5,937 bases of DNA from Chitinophagales bacterium (GTDB taxonomy: Bacteria; Bacteroidota; Bacteroidia; Chitinophagales; UBA2359): positions 1,849-7,785 of the forward strand of contig JAHDDA010000126.1 of NCBI GenBank assembly GCA_020629595.1, written 5' to 3'. The position numbers were made by a program, and so were the translations under genes. Below, piece by piece: positions 1-5,650 of the stretch; within the stretch, counting starts at the first letter, position 1, and each line of letters starts with the position of its first letter. The notes beneath the pieces are model-generated. The model was not told where the DNA came from, searched no databases, and was given only the letters and a program-made list of their open reading frames with translations.

Positions 1-51
1 CTAAAATTAGAAAAGTTATTAAACCCATTTCAATTGCAACAGTTAAACTAA
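1..51 (+). CDS. Possible C-terminal tail of an upstream gene (partial)
   Basis: The first reading frame is open from the window edge and encodes 16 residues (LKLEKLLNPFQLQQLN) before a TAA at 49-51. This is 12 bases before the ATG of the next gene, a spacing normal for neighbouring co-directional genes. The peptide is too short to assign a family. The third frame is also open (3-119) and would overlap the next gene, so the frame is not certain. This is offered only as a plausible gene end. Confidence 0.3.
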   Translation, partial: LKLEKLLNPFQLQQLN

Positions 52-63
52 AAAAGAAAAGAT

Positions 64-600
64 ATGCAGTGGTTAAAATATTTAATAATTCCCTTAAATC
101 TACTAATTCTGAAAAGTGAGGGCTGTAAGCAAAAAGCTAAAACGCTTCAAAATACTAAAACAACTATGACAGAAAGTAATCAAAAAGAATATGAAAACTT
201 ATATGGTGTTTGGGTTGAATCTGGAATAGATGAAAATGGGACTTATTTTAGACTGCCACCTAGACGAGGAGGAATTTCGGAAATTACTTTTAATAGTGAT
301 AATACAATTACAGAAAAAGGACCATTAAACTGCGGTTTTGGGAGACAATACGAAGGAAAATATACAATCCTATCGGAAAAAAGAGAAATTGTTGCTAATT
401 ATGATAAAACCACTAAATATATGGGACCAGATAAAGCACCTGAACCCGTAGAAGTTATGCAGGCGTTTGATTTAATTGATGTTTCGGAAAATACTTTATT
501 GCTAAATAAACACCTTGGAATGGGCGAAGAAAAGCAAATAGCATTTATAAGAAAAAAGATATGGGACACCTTAGAAAATGGAGAACAGTTACTTAAATAA
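64..600 (+). CDS. Hypothetical small exported or lipocalin-like protein
   Basis: I do not recognise this 178-residue protein. Residues 1-17 have a basic-then-hydrophobic character (LKYLIIPLNLLIL) and Cys21 follows, giving SEGC, a poor match to a lipobox because of the Glu and the Lys at 17. It may be a lipoprotein or simply membrane-anchored. A polar linker (about 22-45) precedes a compact domain starting LYGVWVES at 46-53, reminiscent of the 'L-x-G-x-W' opening of lipocalin-like domains. Alternating polar and apolar strands follow, with a second Cys at 90. An alternative start is Met35 (position 166), which would drop the hydrophobic segment; I keep the upstream start because of that segment. 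No strong ribosome binding site is visible, only AAAAAGAAAAG before the ATG. It converges with the next gene and shows no functional link to the lipid genes. Confidence 0.6.
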   Translation: MQWLKYLIIPLNLLILKSEGCKQKAKTLQNTKTTMTESNQKEYENLYGVWVESGIDENGTYFRLPPRRGGISEITFNSDNTITEKGPLNCGFGRQYEGKYTILSEKREIVANYDKTTKYMGPDKAPEPVEVMQAFDLIDVSENTLLLNKHLGMGEEKQIAFIRKKIWDTLENGEQLLK

Positions 601-607
601 CGAGTGA

Positions 608-1732
608 TTAAATATCCATTTCATATACTTCATATTCTTTATAAACCTCGCCACCCATAGTTTGTAAAGCACGATTCATCATTTCGTTATCTTCTAAAAT
701 CCAACTAGCTTCGGCTTGTTTTATATTCATTTGGCGTGCCTGTTGAATAAGCGTATGGTAAAGTAGGGCATCTACGCCTTTTCTTCTATATTCGGGTAAA
801 ATACCCAATAAAATTATGCGTACCCATTCAATTTTACTACGTTGAGTGAATAGCTTAAAAATATTAAATGGAAATACTTTTCCTTTAAAATCTTTGGTTA
901 TTGCATTGAAATCGGGCATAGCTAAAGCCATTCCTGCCACCTTTCCTTCTTTATCAACCACAAAAGGGACTAAGCGAGGTTCAACTAGCATTTTAAGCTC
1001 TTCGGCAAGTGTATCCAATTCTAAATCTGTAAATGGAATGAAACCATAATTATTTTCCCAAGCTGAATTGTATATTTTTTTTACCAATTTTACTTCATCC
1101 TTTATGTTCTTTTTATCCAAAAATCTAACCGTAAATCCATATCTTTTCAAAGCCATATTAGCCAAGCGTTCAAGCCTTTCAGTAGCCTCCATTTTGGCTG
1201 TTACAAGTTTATAAGCATATAAGCCCATACACTTTTTAAAACCATAGTTCTCAATTAAATTTTGGTAATAAGGTGGGTTGTAAGTCATCATTAATCTAGG
1301 TGAATCATCAAAACCTTTGGTTAATAAACCATAATCGTAGTTGCTAGATGGGCTTGCCGGTCCTTGAATTTTGGTAAATCCTTCATTCTTAACCCAACTT
1401 TTTGCAGTGTCAAAAAGAATATTAGCTACATTTTGCTTATTAATACATTCAAAAAAGCCAAAAAAGCCTGTATCTTTATTTTGAATTTCGTTGTATCTAT
1501 TATTTTTTACCGCAGCTATTCTTCCTACAACTTCTCCATTTTCGTAAGCCAAAAATGCTTGCATTATCCCATATTCATAAAATGGGAATTTTTTGAGATT
1601 AAAAAGTTTATCTAAATCCATATTCAAAGGAGCAACCCAATGTTTATCTTCTTTGTAAATCTTATGAGGAAATCTTTTAAATTCCTTAATCAGTTTTTTA
1701 TCTGAATAATCAACTTTTTTTATCTCAATCAT
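608..1732 (-). CDS. YghO-like GNAT-superfamily acyltransferase, candidate bacterial ceramide synthase
   Basis: This 374-residue protein is much longer than a single GNAT domain (about 150 residues) and resembles the YghO-type family. It reads as two GNAT-like units. The N-terminal unit has an AFLAYENGEVVGRIAA strand pair (59-74), the segment GFFGFFE (89-95), GPASPSSNYDYG (124-135) and a closing YYQNLIENYGFKK (155-167). The C-terminal unit has VPFVVDKEGKVAGMAL (255-270), the acyl-CoA-loop-like ILPEYRRKGVDALL (311-324) and a closing NRALQTMGGEVYKEYEVYE (353-371). The loop fits Q/R-x-x-G-x-G/A except that Asp321 replaces the final small residue. To my knowledge the N-acylating ceramide synthase of the Caulobacter pathway belongs to this kind of family. 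Its position 91 bases downstream of spt on the same strand fits N-acylation of the Spt product, probably on the cytoplasmic side of the membrane. The function is inferred from family and context; an unrelated acyltransferase role is possible. The start ATG has no clear Shine-Dalgarno, as is usual in this phylum. Confidence 0.8.
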   Translation of the reverse strand: MIEIKKVDYSDKKLIKEFKRFPHKIYKEDKHWVAPLNMDLDKLFNLKKFPFYEYGIMQAFLAYENGEVVGRIAAVKNNRYNEIQNKDTGFFGFFECINKQNVANILFDTAKSWVKNEGFTKIQGPASPSSNYDYGLLTKGFDDSPRLMMTYNPPYYQNLIENYGFKKCMGLYAYKLVTAKMEATERLERLANMALKRYGFTVRFLDKKNIKDEVKLVKKIYNSAWENNYGFIPFTDLELDTLAEELKMLVEPRLVPFVVDKEGKVAGMALAMPDFNAITKDFKGKVFPFNIFKLFTQRSKIEWVRIILLGILPEYRRKGVDALLYHTLIQQARQMNIKQAEASWILEDNEMMNRALQTMGGEVYKEYEVYEMDI

Positions 1733-1756
1733 TAAGTGTTAAATTGTGTAATTGTA

Positions 1757-1764
1757 CGAAAATA
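1757..1764 (-). promoter_or_regulatory. Weak -7-like element before the acyltransferase gene
   Basis: On the minus strand the sequence reads TATTTTCG, one base off the Bacteroidetes -7 consensus TAnnTTTG, and lies 24 bases before the start codon of the YghO-like gene. No TTG (-33) is visible at a suitable distance. The gene may instead be read through from spt, whose stop codon is 91 bases upstream. In so AT-rich a gap a near-match could be chance. Confidence 0.2.
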
Positions 1765-1823
1765 AATTTTAAATATTGTTTGTCTTATTTTATATGTATT
1801 AAAAAATCTAATAAAGTAATTTT

Positions 1824-3047
1824 TTATATGATGCCCAGTTTTTTTCCTGCTTTTGCATAGCTCTCAATAACTTTATCTAAGTGGTTTTGTGTGTGGCTTG
1901 CCATAAAACTATTACGCATCATTGCCTTGCCTGGAGGTGTTGCAGGGGTTATAAATACATTTACAAAAATACCATCAGAAAATAACTCAGACCAAAGTTT
2001 AAATGCTTTTTCATCATCTCTAATTAAAACTGGAACAATGGCAGTTTCTCCATCAATTACATCAAATCCTAATGAAATTAGACTTGTTCTTATATAGTTA
2101 GCATTGCTTCTTAATTGTTCACACAGTTGAGGTTGTTGTTCTAAAACATCTAGTGCAGCACTAGCGGCGGCTACCGAGGCAGGAGCTGGTGAAGCAGAAA
2201 AAATTAGAGCAGATGAATGATGTTTTAAGTAATTTATAACTCGTTCATTTCCAACTACAAATCCACCAATTGAAGCAAGAGTTTTACTAAATGTGCAAAG
2301 TGTTAAGTCAATGTCATCTTCTAGGTTGAAATGCGAAGCTGAACCTCGTCCACCTTTCCCAATTACACCAAAAGCGTGAGCATCATCAACCAAAACTTCA
2401 GCACTATATTTTTTTGCTAAAGTATTTACCTCATCTAATGGGCAAATTTCACCAAAAGTACTAAATACGCCGTCAACCACAATCAAAATACCATGTTTGT
2501 TCTTTTCTCTTATCTTCTGAAGTTGACTTTCCAAGTCTTCCATATCGCAATGTTTGTACCTTACAACGTTAGTGCCACTAGCTTTAGAAAGCATATTTCC
2601 TGCAACTATACTTGCGTGATTTTCTTTGTCTGAAACTAGAGTGTCGTGTCTTCTTACAAGCGGCTGAATTACACCTTGTCCTGTTTGAAATCCAGTTGAA
2701 AATAATAAAGCAGCCTCCTTGCCCATAAATTTTGCAAGTTTGTTTTCAAGCTCATTATGTAAGTCAATTGTACCAGTTAAATACCTCGATCCTGAGCAAC
2801 TTGTTCCGTATTTTTTAATCGCTTCAATCGCCTTTTCTTTTACATAAGGATGAGCAGTTAAGCCCAAATAATTATTAGAGCCAGCCATAATTATTTTTCT
2901 GTTTTCCATTTTTACAACAGGTCCTTCACTATCTTGTAATGCCCTAAAATATGGATAAATCCCCTTTGCTTTTATGTCGTCAGCTCTTGTAAAATCTAAG
3001 CATTTTTTAAATAAAGATTGTGTTTTTTGTTGTGTTGCAGAACTCAT
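1824..3047 (-). CDS. spt: Serine palmitoyltransferase-like alpha-oxoamine synthase (PLP-dependent)
   Basis: This 407-residue protein has the full length of the soluble, homodimeric alpha-oxoamine synthases. Serine palmitoyltransferase condenses L-serine with an acyl thioester to 3-ketosphinganine, the first step of sphingolipid synthesis. Visible landmarks are KGIYPYFR (28-35), GSNNYLGL (56-63), the GTSCSGSRYLTGT loop (81-93), His144 in ENHAS (stacks on the PLP ring in the family), Asp221 and His224 in DDAHAFG (contact the PLP nitrogen and oxygen), Lys255 in TFSKTLAS (Schiff-base lysine) and Arg378 in MMRNS, placed like the carboxylate-binding arginine. All expected catalytic residues are present. 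KGxYxYFR and the overall pattern resemble Sphingobacterium Spt more than KBL or BioF. A cysteate-using paralogue that makes capnine for sulfonolipids is a serious alternative, common in this phylum. It is divergent from the reductase gene and upstream of the acyltransferase, which supports a lipid role. Confidence 0.85.
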   Translation of the reverse strand: MSSATQQKTQSLFKKCLDFTRADDIKAKGIYPYFRALQDSEGPVVKMENRKIIMAGSNNYLGLTAHPYVKEKAIEAIKKYGTSCSGSRYLTGTIDLHNELENKLAKFMGKEAALLFSTGFQTGQGVIQPLVRRHDTLVSDKENHASIVAGNMLSKASGTNVVRYKHCDMEDLESQLQKIREKNKHGILIVVDGVFSTFGEICPLDEVNTLAKKYSAEVLVDDAHAFGVIGKGGRGSASHFNLEDDIDLTLCTFSKTLASIGGFVVGNERVINYLKHHSSALIFSASPAPASVAAASAALDVLEQQPQLCEQLRSNANYIRTSLISLGFDVIDGETAIVPVLIRDDEKAFKLWSELFSDGIFVNVFITPATPPGKAMMRNSFMASHTQNHLDKVIESYAKAGKKLGII

Positions 3048-3077
3048 AGTTAAATTATATTTCTAATCTTAAATGGC

Positions 3078-3091
3078 TTGATATATGTCAA
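3078..3091. promoter_or_regulatory. FNR-type palindrome, site 1
   Basis: TTGATATATGTCAA is a near-perfect palindrome; the flanking C and G at 3077 and 3092 extend it to 16 bases with 7 of 8 pairs matching. It fits the Crp/Fnr-family box TTGAT-N4-ATCAA at 9 of 10 specified bases. Its centre (3084.5) lies about 22 bases before the plus-strand -7 element, roughly -34 to -41 from the expected start of the reductase transcript, a typical activator position. It also lies at or just past the expected start of the spt transcript. Confidence 0.5.
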
Positions 3092-3097
3092 GTTGTG

Positions 3098-3105
3098 CGA
3101 AGTTA
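3098..3105 (-). promoter_or_regulatory. spt: Candidate -7 element for spt
   Basis: The minus strand reads TAACTTCG, a one-base variant of TAnnTTTG, 51 bases before the spt start codon. No TTG sits at the usual -33 distance. Site 2 of the palindrome pair (centre 3129.5) occupies that upstream zone instead, as would be expected for an activator-dependent promoter. It is the best candidate in the gap for this strand, but not an exact consensus match. Confidence 0.35.
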
Positions 3106-3106
3106 C

Positions 3107-3114
3107 TAAATTTG
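3107..3114 (+). promoter_or_regulatory. Candidate -7 element for the reductase and lpx genes
   Basis: TAAATTTG matches the Bacteroidetes -7 consensus TAnnTTTG exactly and lies 40 bases before the reductase ATG, predicting a leader of roughly 30-37 bases. The nearest upstream TTGs (3078-3080 and 3093-3095) are 26 and 11 bases away, neither at a good -33 spacing. Palindrome site 1 covers the region where a -33 contact or a bound activator would be. Confidence 0.5.
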
Positions 3115-3122
3115 TAGCAAAA

Positions 3123-3136
3123 TTGATTTAAGTCAA
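3123..3136. promoter_or_regulatory. FNR-type palindrome, site 2
   Basis: TTGATTTAAGTCAA repeats the outer ten bases of site 1 exactly, with a different central four, 45 bases further on. Here symmetry extends outward to a 20-base near-palindrome (3120-3139) with 9 of 10 pairs matching. Its centre lies about 24 bases upstream of the minus-strand -7-like element, mirroring the geometry of site 1 on the plus strand. It also overlaps the expected start of the reductase transcript, so as RNA it could form a weak hairpin; the shared sequence with site 1 favours a DNA-binding site. Confidence 0.5.
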
Positions 3137-3154
3137 TTTGTATAATTTTTTTAA

Positions 3155-4135
3155 ATGAAAATTGCATTAATAACAGGAGCAAGTGGTTTTGTTGGTAGTC
3201 ATTTAGTTGATTTGCTAATTGAAAAAGGTTTTGTGGTAAGGTGTATTGTAAGGAATACTAGTAATTTACAATGGTTAAAAGATAAAAAAATTGAATTATT
3301 TGATTGTGGATTGAATGATGTTGATGCTTTAAAAGTTGCTCTTCAAAATGTAAGTTATGTTTATCATATTGCTGGAGTTGTAAAAGCTAAAAATTTAGAG
3401 AACTTTATTGTTGGAAATGTTACATTAACTAAAAATATTTTAGATGCCTGTTTGGAAGCAAATTCAATCAAAAAAATAATAATAACCAGTAGCTTGGCAG
3501 CGGCAGGACCATCAAAAATTGGTTTTCCCTTGAATGAAAAACTTGAGTGTAAACCTGTTTCTCTATACGGAATAAGTAAATATGAACAAGAAAAGTTGGC
3601 TAAAGGTTATTTTACTAAATTGCCAATTATTATTGTGCGTCCTCCTGTGGTTTTTGGAGAAAGAGAAACAGATGTTTTAGAATTTATTAAAACTGTGAAA
3701 ACTGGCATAATTCCAATTGCTGGCACAAATGCAAAAGAGATAAGTATTATTTATGTAGGCGATTTGGTAGAAAAGCTATTGAAATTATCCTTGACTGATA
3801 TAAAAAGTGAGATTTTTTATACGGTTGGTATTGAAAAAATGAGATGGTCAGAATTAGGAAAAATAGTTGCCAAAAGTTTAGATAAAAAAGCCATTAAAAT
3901 CGTTGTACCTCATTTTATAATTTGGTTTCTTTGTTTGTTGGGAGAGTTTTATGCTAAGTTTTCTTCTAAATTACTGCCACTTAATTTAAATAAATTTGCC
4001 GAAATAAAACAAGAGGCTTGGACTTGTTCGGCATCTAAATTCAATTCTTTTTTTAATGAGTGTGGTAACAAAGATGAAATCGAAACCCAAATGCAAAAAA
4101 CTGTAAATTGGTATAAAGAAAATAACTGGATTTAA
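3155..4135 (+). CDS. Extended SDR / NAD(P)-dependent epimerase-like reductase, candidate ceramide reductase
   Basis: This 326-residue extended short-chain dehydrogenase/reductase has a Rossmann nucleotide-binding motif TGASGFVG (7-14), Arg33 at the end of strand 2 (often an NADPH 2'-phosphate contact), HIAG (71-74), the TSSLAAAG catalytic-serine segment (111-118), and Tyr138 and Lys142 of YGISK as the catalytic pair. RPPVVFG (162-168) is the usual extended-SDR strand. Near the C-terminus, 254-269 contains a hydrophobic stretch (FIIWFLCLLGEF), as in the 3-beta-hydroxysteroid dehydrogenase-like branch that acts on lipids, and may touch the membrane. Bacterial sphingolipid keto-reductases (Caulobacter CerR, the Bacteroides 3-ketosphinganine reductase) are annotated as this kind of epimerase. 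Its position head-to-head with spt suggests it reduces the 3-keto group of ketosphinganine or oxidised ceramide. This is inference: the superfamily is certain, the substrate is not. It lies 15 bases before lpxC-fabZ and is probably co-transcribed with it. Confidence 0.8.
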   Translation: MKIALITGASGFVGSHLVDLLIEKGFVVRCIVRNTSNLQWLKDKKIELFDCGLNDVDALKVALQNVSYVYHIAGVVKAKNLENFIVGNVTLTKNILDACLEANSIKKIIITSSLAAAGPSKIGFPLNEKLECKPVSLYGISKYEQEKLAKGYFTKLPIIIVRPPVVFGERETDVLEFIKTVKTGIIPIAGTNAKEISIIYVGDLVEKLLKLSLTDIKSEIFYTVGIEKMRWSELGKIVAKSLDKKAIKIVVPHFIIWFLCLLGEFYAKFSSKLLPLNLNKFAEIKQEAWTCSASKFNSFFNECGNKDEIETQMQKTVNWYKENNWI

Positions 4136-4150
4136 AGCGAAATATTTAAA

Positions 4151-5539
4151 ATGGAATTTCAACATACAATAAAAAATGAAGTAACCTTTGAAGGAATAGG
4201 TGTACATACTGCTCAACAGGTTAAAATGAGGCTTTTGCCAGCCAATGAAAAATTTGGAATTAGATTTAAACGAATTGATATTGAGGGAGAGCCAGAAGTT
4301 AAAGCACTTGCAGATTTTGTTACAGATACCCAACGATCCACCACAATTGAGAAAGGAAAAGCTAAAGTGCAAACAATTGAACACATTATGGCAGCTTTAT
4401 ATGCTTTGGGTGTTGATAATGTTTTGATTGAAATGAATGGAGGAGAAGTGCCAATTTATGATGGTTCGGCAATTGAGTTTGTTAGAGAGATAAAAAAAAT
4501 TGGATTGCAAAAGCAAACCGCAGAAAGAGAGATTTTTAATTTAGATAATAATATTTCATTTTCTTTAGAAAACTCAAGCTCTGAAGTTATTGCACTGCCT
4601 TTTAATGGATTCAAAGCTTCTGTAAATATTAAATATCCAGTACAGTTAATCAATAATCAAATGGCAAAAATTTCTGATTTTGATGAATTTGAAAAAGAAG
4701 TTGCACCAGCACGAACATTTTGTCTTCTGAGTGAATTAATGATGCTGGTTAAACACAATTTGGTTAAAGGAGGGAATACGCAAAATGCCATTGTATTTGT
4801 AGATGAATTAATAAACGAAAATGAAGTAAATCAACTTAAAAATCAATTTAATTTATCCGATGTTGAAATTGAGAAAAACAAGTTGTTAAACAATGAGTTG
4901 TTGAAATTTAGTAATGAGCCTGCTCGTCATAAGTTGTTAGATTTTTTAGGAGACTTAGCTTTGTGTGGTTATAAGATAAATGCACGTTTTTTTGTTGATA
5001 TGCCAGGTCATACCATAAATACTGCGTTTGCTAAGCATATTAGAAGCTACATCAGTCAGAAAAAACATTTATTACAAGTACCTATTATTGATTTGAATTC
5101 AGAGCCAATTTTCGATATACACCAAATAGAAAAAATGTTGCCACATCGTTATCCCTTTTTGTTAGTAGATAAAATTATGAAATTAACAGATAAGGAAGTG
5201 GTGGGCGTTAAGAATGTAACTTTTAATGAAGAGTTTTTTCAAGGACATTTTCCTGGAAATGCCATTATGCCTGGTGTTCTTCAAATAGAAGCAATGGCAC
5301 AAACAGGAGGAATACTAGCACTAAGTACTGTTGAAGATCCACATAATTATTGGACTTTTTTTCTTAAAATAGATCAAGCTAAATTTAAAAAACCAGTTCG
5401 TCCAGGTGATACGGCAATTTTTGAGCTAAAACTTTTAAAGCCAATAAGAAGGGGGATTGTAGAAATGAAAGCAAGGACTTTTGTTAAAAATCAACTAACA
5501 ACAGAGGCTATTTTAACCGCACAAATAGTTAAAAAATAA
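4151..5539 (+). CDS. lpxC-fabZ: Bifunctional LpxC deacetylase / FabZ dehydratase fusion
   Basis: A 462-residue fusion of two cytoplasmic enzymes. The LpxC part (1 to about 308) removes the acetyl group from UDP-3-O-acyl-N-acetylglucosamine, the committed step of lipid A synthesis. It shows GIGVHT (15-20), Glu77-His78 in TIEHIMAAL (general base and zinc ligand), the remaining zinc ligands His260 and Asp264 in PARHKLLDFLGDL, and catalytic His287 in MPGHTIN. The 264-to-287 spacing equals that in E. coli LpxC. The FabZ part (about 318-462) dehydrates 3-hydroxyacyl-ACP in fatty acid synthesis. It shows LPHRYPF (330-336), GHFPGN (365-370) with catalytic His366, and MPGVLQIEAMAQ (373-384) with Glu380, 14 residues apart as in the family. 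Both active sites look intact. This fusion is typical of Bacteroidetes and links two enzymes that compete for, or generate, 3-hydroxyacyl-ACP. The start follows the reductase by 15 bases, with no strong ribosome binding site. Confidence 0.97.
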   Translation: MEFQHTIKNEVTFEGIGVHTAQQVKMRLLPANEKFGIRFKRIDIEGEPEVKALADFVTDTQRSTTIEKGKAKVQTIEHIMAALYALGVDNVLIEMNGGEVPIYDGSAIEFVREIKKIGLQKQTAEREIFNLDNNISFSLENSSSEVIALPFNGFKASVNIKYPVQLINNQMAKISDFDEFEKEVAPARTFCLLSELMMLVKHNLVKGGNTQNAIVFVDELINENEVNQLKNQFNLSDVEIEKNKLLNNELLKFSNEPARHKLLDFLGDLALCGYKINARFFVDMPGHTINTAFAKHIRSYISQKKHLLQVPIIDLNSEPIFDIHQIEKMLPHRYPFLLVDKIMKLTDKEVVGVKNVTFNEEFFQGHFPGNAIMPGVLQIEAMAQTGGILALSTVEDPHNYWTFFLKIDQAKFKKPVRPGDTAIFELKLLKPIRRGIVEMKARTFVKNQLTTEAILTAQIVKK

Positions 5540-5611
5540 TAGTTGATGGTAAATGTTTGTAAAATATCTGTATGAATTAAATAAAAACAGGCTTCATAAT
5601 AAAATTATAGC

Positions 5612-5619
5612 TAATTTTG
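5612..5619 (+). promoter_or_regulatory. lpxA: Candidate -7 element for lpxA
   Basis: TAATTTTG is an exact match to TAnnTTTG, 31 bases before the lpxA ATG, in the 111-base gap after lpxC-fabZ. No TTG lies 17-23 bases upstream (the closest is TTC at 5593-5595). It could give lpxA its own transcription in addition to read-through. An exact match to a six-base-specified, AT-rich motif is only moderate evidence. Confidence 0.4.
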
Positions 5620-5650
5620 CACTCCTTTTTTGAGAGCAGAAAAATCTATA

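Noticed and set aside
3..119. Open third frame from the window edge overlapping the start of the first gene
   Set aside because: It encodes a lysine-rich peptide with no recognisable motif, and AT-rich sequence is often open by chance; the first-frame tail with a clean 12-base gap is at least as likely. Mentioned only as an uncertainty.
846..1615. Two plus-strand open frames (846-1049 and 1364-1615) opposite the acyltransferase gene
   Set aside because: They lie wholly inside a well-supported gene on the other strand and their translations show no domain or codon logic.
1801..1825. A-run/T-run inverted repeat just after the spt stop codon, possible terminator
   Set aside because: The arms contain only A and T with an 11-base loop, and the next gene in the pair follows; this is not a convincing intrinsic terminator.
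1891..2097. Plus-strand open frame opposite spt
   Set aside because: It is antisense to conserved Spt C-terminal coding sequence; no recognisable protein features.
3986..4653. Minus-strand open frames (3986-4384 and 4456-4653) and an alternate-frame one (4245-4427) over the reductase/lpxC region
   Set aside because: All are shadows of the reductase and LpxC coding sequence, where zinc-ligand motifs prove the plus-strand frame.
4151..5539. LpxC-FabZ fusion as a novel gene fusion
   Set aside because: It is a well-known arrangement throughout Bacteroidetes, so useful for taxonomy but not new.
5596..5637. Small inverted repeats before lpxA (ATAAT/ATTAT at 5596-5608; GCACTC/GAGAGC at 5619-5637)
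   Set aside because: The first is AT-only and the second has a mismatch and straddles the expected transcript start; neither is strong enough for a terminator or riboswitch call.
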